Shown here: positions 43,331 through 45,769 of the stretch, piece by piece | How positions within the stretch are numbered: position 1 is the first letter of the stretch | Layout of the letters: every line of letters starts with the position of its first letter | Source of the DNA: a virus | Reading direction: 5' to 3' (one strand) | Virus record (IMG/VR): IMGVR_UViG_3300048026_001249 | Location: 1 to 45,769 of that record | Length of the DNA: 45,769 nucleotides | Program-made: the position numbers and the translations under genes | The notes under the pieces: model-generated | The model's database searches: none | Told to the model about the DNA's origin: nothing | What the model saw: the letters and a program-made list of their open reading frames with translations, nothing else

Positions 43331-43687
43331 ATGAAAACATTTAAAGACTATCTTACTGAATCTAAAGATGATACTTTAGATATACAAAAGTTACTCACAG
43401 AGTCACATGAATTAACAGAAGAACATGAAGCTGCGATTGATGCTGTTGTAGATAGATTAATAGAAGATCATAACAACGGTAAAGACTTAGAAAAAGCAAT
43501 GGAAGAAATTGTTAATGAAGGTATATTAGGTTCTATTTTTGGTGGTCTTACTGGTTTTGCTTTAGGAAAGGCAGTAGGAAAGGCTATTGCAAAAGTATTA
43601 GGTATTACTAAAGGTGCCTTATATGATTTACTAACCAGTCGATTAGTTGGTGCTGCACTAGGAGCAGTATTAGGTAAAAGACTTTAA
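43331..43687 (+). CDS. Probable internal head protein with capsid-targeting start
   Basis: A 118-residue protein whose N-terminus MKTFKDYLTES closely matches the capsid-targeting sequence of T4 internal proteins (MKTYQEFIAEA). In T4 this tag directs proteins into the prohead and is then cut by the gp21 protease after an (L/I)-x-E site. Here L-T-E occurs at residues 8-10, 22-24 and 28-30, so processing could occur at any of them. The rest has an acidic helix (AAIDAVVDRLIEDHNNGKDL) and then a glycine-rich hydrophobic segment (GLTGFALGKAVGKAIAKVLG, RLVGAALGAVLGKRL) with glycine-zipper spacing, suggesting membrane insertion. An injected protein acting on the host membrane or host defences is a fair hypothesis. 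Alternatives are a holin-like or scaffold-core protein. Resolvase and chaperonin genes follow. Confidence 0.6.
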   Translation: MKTFKDYLTESKDDTLDIQKLLTESHELTEEHEAAIDAVVDRLIEDHNNGKDLEKAMEEIVNEGILGSIFGGLTGFALGKAVGKAIAKVLGITKGALYDLLTSRLVGAALGAVLGKRL

Positions 43688-43697
43688 TCCAATATAA

Positions 43698-44357
43698 TTG
43701 ATTTACACAGGTATAGATTTTTCTCTTAATAGTCCAGGTACATGTACACAGGACCATAAAGGCAATTATACATTTATTACATTCTTTAACTATGGTAATA
43801 GAATATGGGATGAAGAAGGTCGCAAAATACCTAAAGCATTTCAGACTCATAAAGAATTAATAGACAATAAAACTATATTAGGGTTTCCTTATTATAGGCA
43901 TGTACAAAACAAAGACTTTTTACTTAGAGAACGGGAGAAACTCACAGACGGTCAATCTATAGCAGAATTAATTAGCAACATTTTAATTACTCTTTATGGT
44001 ACAGGTTCTCATAAAGTAGCATTAGAAGGATTCTCTTATGGATCTAAAGGAAATTCATTTATAGATATAGTTCAATATAATACATTTTTAAGAAATGAAA
44101 TTGTTAATTCTTGGGGTGTAGAAAATATCTCTATTTATCAGCCATCACATGTAAAGAAATTAGCAGGTAAAGGTAATGCAAACAAGCATTATATGATTAA
44201 GGCTTTCCAGGACGATGTTTTAAACGATAAAGATTTAAGAAAAACTAAATTGTGGAAATGGACTCAAGGTAAGGACTTTTCAGAAAAGATCCCTAAGCCT
44301 ATTGATGATTTAGTAGATGCATATTTTATTTTAAATGCAAATAAAGAAAGGAAGTGA
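43698..44357 (+). CDS. RuvC-like Holliday junction resolvase
   Basis: A 219-residue RNase H-fold endonuclease of the RuvC superfamily, expected to cut four-way junctions or branched replication intermediates. Acidic active-site candidates: D7 in YTGIDFSLNSPG, E110 in VALEGFSYGSKGN, and D203/D204/D207 in IDDLVDAYF. QPSHVKKLAGKGNANKHYM (about 148-166) is the usual K-x-x-G-K-G-N-A-x-K region. The start is TTG at 43698: an in-frame TAA lies at 43695-43697 and no ATG fits, because the first catalytic aspartate is only seven codons in. It lies 10 bases after the internal protein and 119 bases before the chaperonin gene. T4 uses endonuclease VII (a different fold) for this step, so this is a functional replacement. 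Confidence 0.85.
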   Translation: MIYTGIDFSLNSPGTCTQDHKGNYTFITFFNYGNRIWDEEGRKIPKAFQTHKELIDNKTILGFPYYRHVQNKDFLLREREKLTDGQSIAELISNILITLYGTGSHKVALEGFSYGSKGNSFIDIVQYNTFLRNEIVNSWGVENISIYQPSHVKKLAGKGNANKHYMIKAFQDDVLNDKDLRKTKLWKWTQGKDFSEKIPKPIDDLVDAYFILNANKERK

Positions 44358-44476
44358 TCATGGAATACTTTATACTTAAAAACCACTAAATACTTTAATG
44401 CTAATAACTAGATACTTCTCTTCCTTCAATTTAGTATATTTTATATATAGAGTTTAGAACTTAGTTTCAGAAAATT
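44358..44476 (+). other. 119-base intergenic region before the GroES-like gene
   Basis: No gene is seen. The hexamer ATACTT occurs four times (44365, 44372, 44390, 44412). An A/T stretch with TTATATATAG (44441-44450) lies 36 bases before the ATG and could be a weak promoter. No stable hairpin was found by eye. Confidence 0.3.
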
Positions 44477-44743
44477 ATGATAAAGGCAATAAAAAATAGA
44501 ATATTTCTTAAAAAAGATGAACAACCGGAAAAAATCGGCAGCATATACGTACCAAAAACCGAAGGACAGTATGCACCACCTTATTCTGGTACTATCATAT
44601 CTGTAGGTGAAGATGTGGAAGATGCTGACTTTAAAGTTGGTGTTAAGGTATTGTTTCATGATTTAGCAGGAACAGAATTTGATTATGATGGTGAAAAGAT
44701 ATTCAGTATCAGGGAAAATGATATAACTGCTATTTTACAATAA
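44477..44743 (+). CDS. GroES/gp31-like co-chaperonin
   Basis: An 88-residue homologue of GroES. IKAIKNRIFLKKDEQPEKIG matches the first strand (GroES: I-R-P-L-H-D-R-V-I-V-K). SIYVPKTEGQYAPPYSGTII corresponds to the mobile loop and roof region, and SVGEDVEDADFKVGVKVLFH to the G-D-x-V-x-F strand. EKIFSIRENDITAIL is the closing strand (GroES E-S-D-I-L-A-I). In T4, gp31 replaces GroES and enlarges the GroEL cavity so the capsid protein can fold; a similar role is the natural guess. This protein is shorter than T4 gp31 (111) and close to GroES (97). The mobile loop (P-K-T-E-G-Q-Y) lacks GroES's GGIVL hydrophobic tripeptide in plain form, so GroEL binding may use IYVP. Confidence 0.82.
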   Translation: MIKAIKNRIFLKKDEQPEKIGSIYVPKTEGQYAPPYSGTIISVGEDVEDADFKVGVKVLFHDLAGTEFDYDGEKIFSIRENDITAILQ

Positions 44744-44780
44744 AAAAGTTCTGTTTAGTCTGAAACTAAATAGAGATATG

Positions 44781-44800
44781 AATATATAAATAACAAAGGA
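44781..44800 (+). promoter_or_regulatory. Putative promoter of the gp32-like gene, AATATATAAATAACAAAGG
   Basis: An AATATATAAATAACAAAGG element matches the core of the GAATATATA family (a G precedes it at 44780). It lies about 155 bases before the ATG, so transcription from here would give an unusually long leader. A small hairpin TTTAGT (44754-44759) / ACTAAA (44765-44770) lies just upstream. Confidence 0.4.
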
Positions 44801-44826
44801 ACTGATTATTCAGGGACTTTTAAACT

Positions 44827-44894
44827 GGCATATAACAAGGCAAAGTATATTGGCAATTCCCGGGCAAGTTAAATAGGCAATGCTTTGTTATGGC
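44827..44894 (+). promoter_or_regulatory. Leader hairpin with GGCAA repeats (candidate translational operator)
   Basis: ATAACAAGGCA (44832-44842) pairs with TGCTTTGTTAT (44881-44891) in an 11-base stem with one G-U pair and a 38-base loop. GGCAA occurs at 44840, 44852, 44863, 44877 and, near the start, 44927. The loop contains the palindrome CCCGGG-like run (44859-44864). T4 gene 32 represses its own translation through a structured leader; this leader, 45 bases before the ATG, is a plausible analogue. Confidence 0.5.
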
Positions 44895-44935
44895 TTAAAT
44901 TAAATAAATAACAAACAAATAAAAAGGCAATTAAA

Positions 44936-45769
44936 ATGGCAAATGAATTCGACATTTTCAGTGTAAGCGTCAAGGACCTTGACACTGGAGACAGACCTAC
45001 ACCAAGTAGTGATCTGTACACACCAAAACCCGATCAGGGACAAGACGGTACTTACCGTTCATTAATTAGGTTTCTTCCTAATGTAAAAAATCCACGTAAA
45101 CCTTTCGTTCGTAAATATGTCTATTGGTTAGAAGATAGAGATGGCAACGGTTTTTATGTAGACTCACCTTCAACGGTTGGAGATAAATGTGCTGTACAAG
45201 ACATGTTCTTCAAACTTAGAAATTCTGAATCTGCAGTAGACAAAAAGATGTCAGAGGGACTTAAGCGTAGAGAAGTATTTTATGCATTGGTACAAATTGT
45301 AAAAGATCCACAAAACAGAGATCTTGAAGGACAAGTTAAAATCATGAAGTTTGGTTATAAAATCAAAACTAAAATTGATGAAGAACTGAATCCACAATTT
45401 GATGAACCTACTCAAGTATTCGATCCTTTTGAAGGAAAGAATTTTGAATTAGTAATTTCAAAGAAAGGTGGTTATCCTAATTACGATTCTTCTAAATTTC
45501 AAGGGAGTAGATCTGCTATGACAATCAATGGTGAATCAGTTACTGCTGATGATGCTGGTAGAACTGCAATTTTGGATTACATCAAAGACGCACCTGAATT
45601 GGCAAATTTTGATTATAGACCATGGAATGATGAGCAGAGAACTAAAGTAATGGGAGTTCTTTCGCAATTTAGTAACCCAGGTGCTTCAATCGAAACAGTA
45701 ACTCAATCGGCGTCAACACCAGAACCTAAGAAAGCAGAAGCTGCTGCAACCAAGGTAACTGAAACTGCT
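44936..45769 (+). CDS. gp32-like single-stranded DNA-binding protein, 5' part
   Basis: The ATG at 44936 opens a frame that runs to the window end (278 codons, no stop). It aligns in order with T4 gp32: YRSLIRFLPNVKNP (gp32 AVIRFLPSKND), YVYWLEDRDGNGFYVDSPST, FYALVQIVKDPQNRDLEGQV (gp32 NILVVKDPAAPENEGKV), FGYKIKTKI, FEGKNFELVISKKGGYPNYDS (gp32 [21 protein letters not shown]), SKFQGSRSAM. It coats single-stranded DNA during replication and recombination. The zinc ligands of T4 gp32 (H64, C77, C87, C90) are not conserved: only one cysteine (GDKCAV) remains, so zinc is probably not bound. A K/A/E-rich linker (EPKKAEAAATKVTETA) begins at the edge, presumably leading to the acidic tail. The start ATG is supported by homology. 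Confidence 0.9.
   Translation, partial: MANEFDIFSVSVKDLDTGDRPTPSSDLYTPKPDQGQDGTYRSLIRFLPNVKNPRKPFVRKYVYWLEDRDGNGFYVDSPSTVGDKCAVQDMFFKLRNSESAVDKKMSEGLKRREVFYALVQIVKDPQNRDLEGQVKIMKFGYKIKTKIDEELNPQFDEPTQVFDPFEGKNFELVISKKGGYPNYDSSKFQGSRSAMTINGESVTADDAGRTAILDYIKDAPELANFDYRPWNDEQRTKVMGVLSQFSNPGASIETVTQSASTPEPKKAEAAATKVTETA

Noticed and set aside
44360-44389. Nine-codon open frame starting ATGGAATAC
   Set aside because: Too short, no conservation evidence and no initiation context.
44752-44772. Hairpin TTTAGT-CTGAA-ACTAAA after the chaperonin gene as a terminator
   Set aside because: The stem is short and A/T-rich, and no U-run follows; it may be a minor leader structure but is not a supported terminator.

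Overview
The window is a contiguous piece of a tailed-phage genome, most likely a T4-like contractile-tailed phage (myovirus) with a low-G+C genome. All 38 genes I support lie on the + strand. They are tightly packed, with spacers of 0-60 bases and many 4-31 base overlaps. The T4-like assignment rests on recognisable counterparts of gp25, gp6, gp5, gp53, a gp27-type hub, gp19/gp48/gp54-type tube proteins, gp32 (single-stranded DNA binding), a GroES/gp31-like co-chaperonin, a RuvC-type resolvase and an ATP-dependent DNA ligase. Most start codons lack a clear Shine-Dalgarno sequence and sit in A/T-rich leaders. This fits a host such as a Bacteroidota bacterium, and the collagen-like fibres are also common in marine phages, but the host assignment is inference.

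Layout. Bases 1-1933: nucleic-acid metabolism (3' part of a DNA ligase, a HAD phosphatase, a dCMP-deaminase-like enzyme). Bases 1960-9502: a 1294-residue collagen-like tail fibre, a WavE-type glycosyltransferase and six small unknown genes. Bases 9529-16058: central baseplate hub and spike (gp48-like cap, gp53-like LysM protein, gp27-like hub, a tube-initiator-like protein, a gp5-like needle without lysozyme, a small spike-associated protein). Bases 16146-18659: two unusual non-structural genes, a ribosomal protein S1-like RNA-binding protein and an amidoligase-like enzyme with a beta-helical tail. Bases 18664-43307: baseplate wedge and periphery (gp25, gp6, then very large unassigned structural proteins of 1096, 704, 1305, 1542 and 845 residues), a possible spanin-like membrane protein, and a gp19-like tube protein. 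Bases 43331-45769: a probable internal head protein with a T4-type capsid-targeting start, a RuvC-like resolvase, a GroES-like protein and the 5' part of a gp32-like SSB.

Regulation. Two families of A/T elements recur 25-28 bases before start codons: GAATATATA(A/C)-type and GAATAAATAAAAAAA-type. The second resembles the T4/cyanophage late promoter core (TATAAATA/NATAAATA). Two of the first type lie between or within perfect inverted repeats. The gp32-like gene has a long leader with an 11-bp hairpin and five GGCAA repeats, a strong candidate for a translational operator like that of T4 gene 32. The points most worth following up are the S1-like protein, the gp32 leader, the capsid-targeted protein, the amidoligase and the fixed-geometry promoter set. 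No tRNA, CRISPR array, insertion sequence, integrase or reverse transcriptase was seen.
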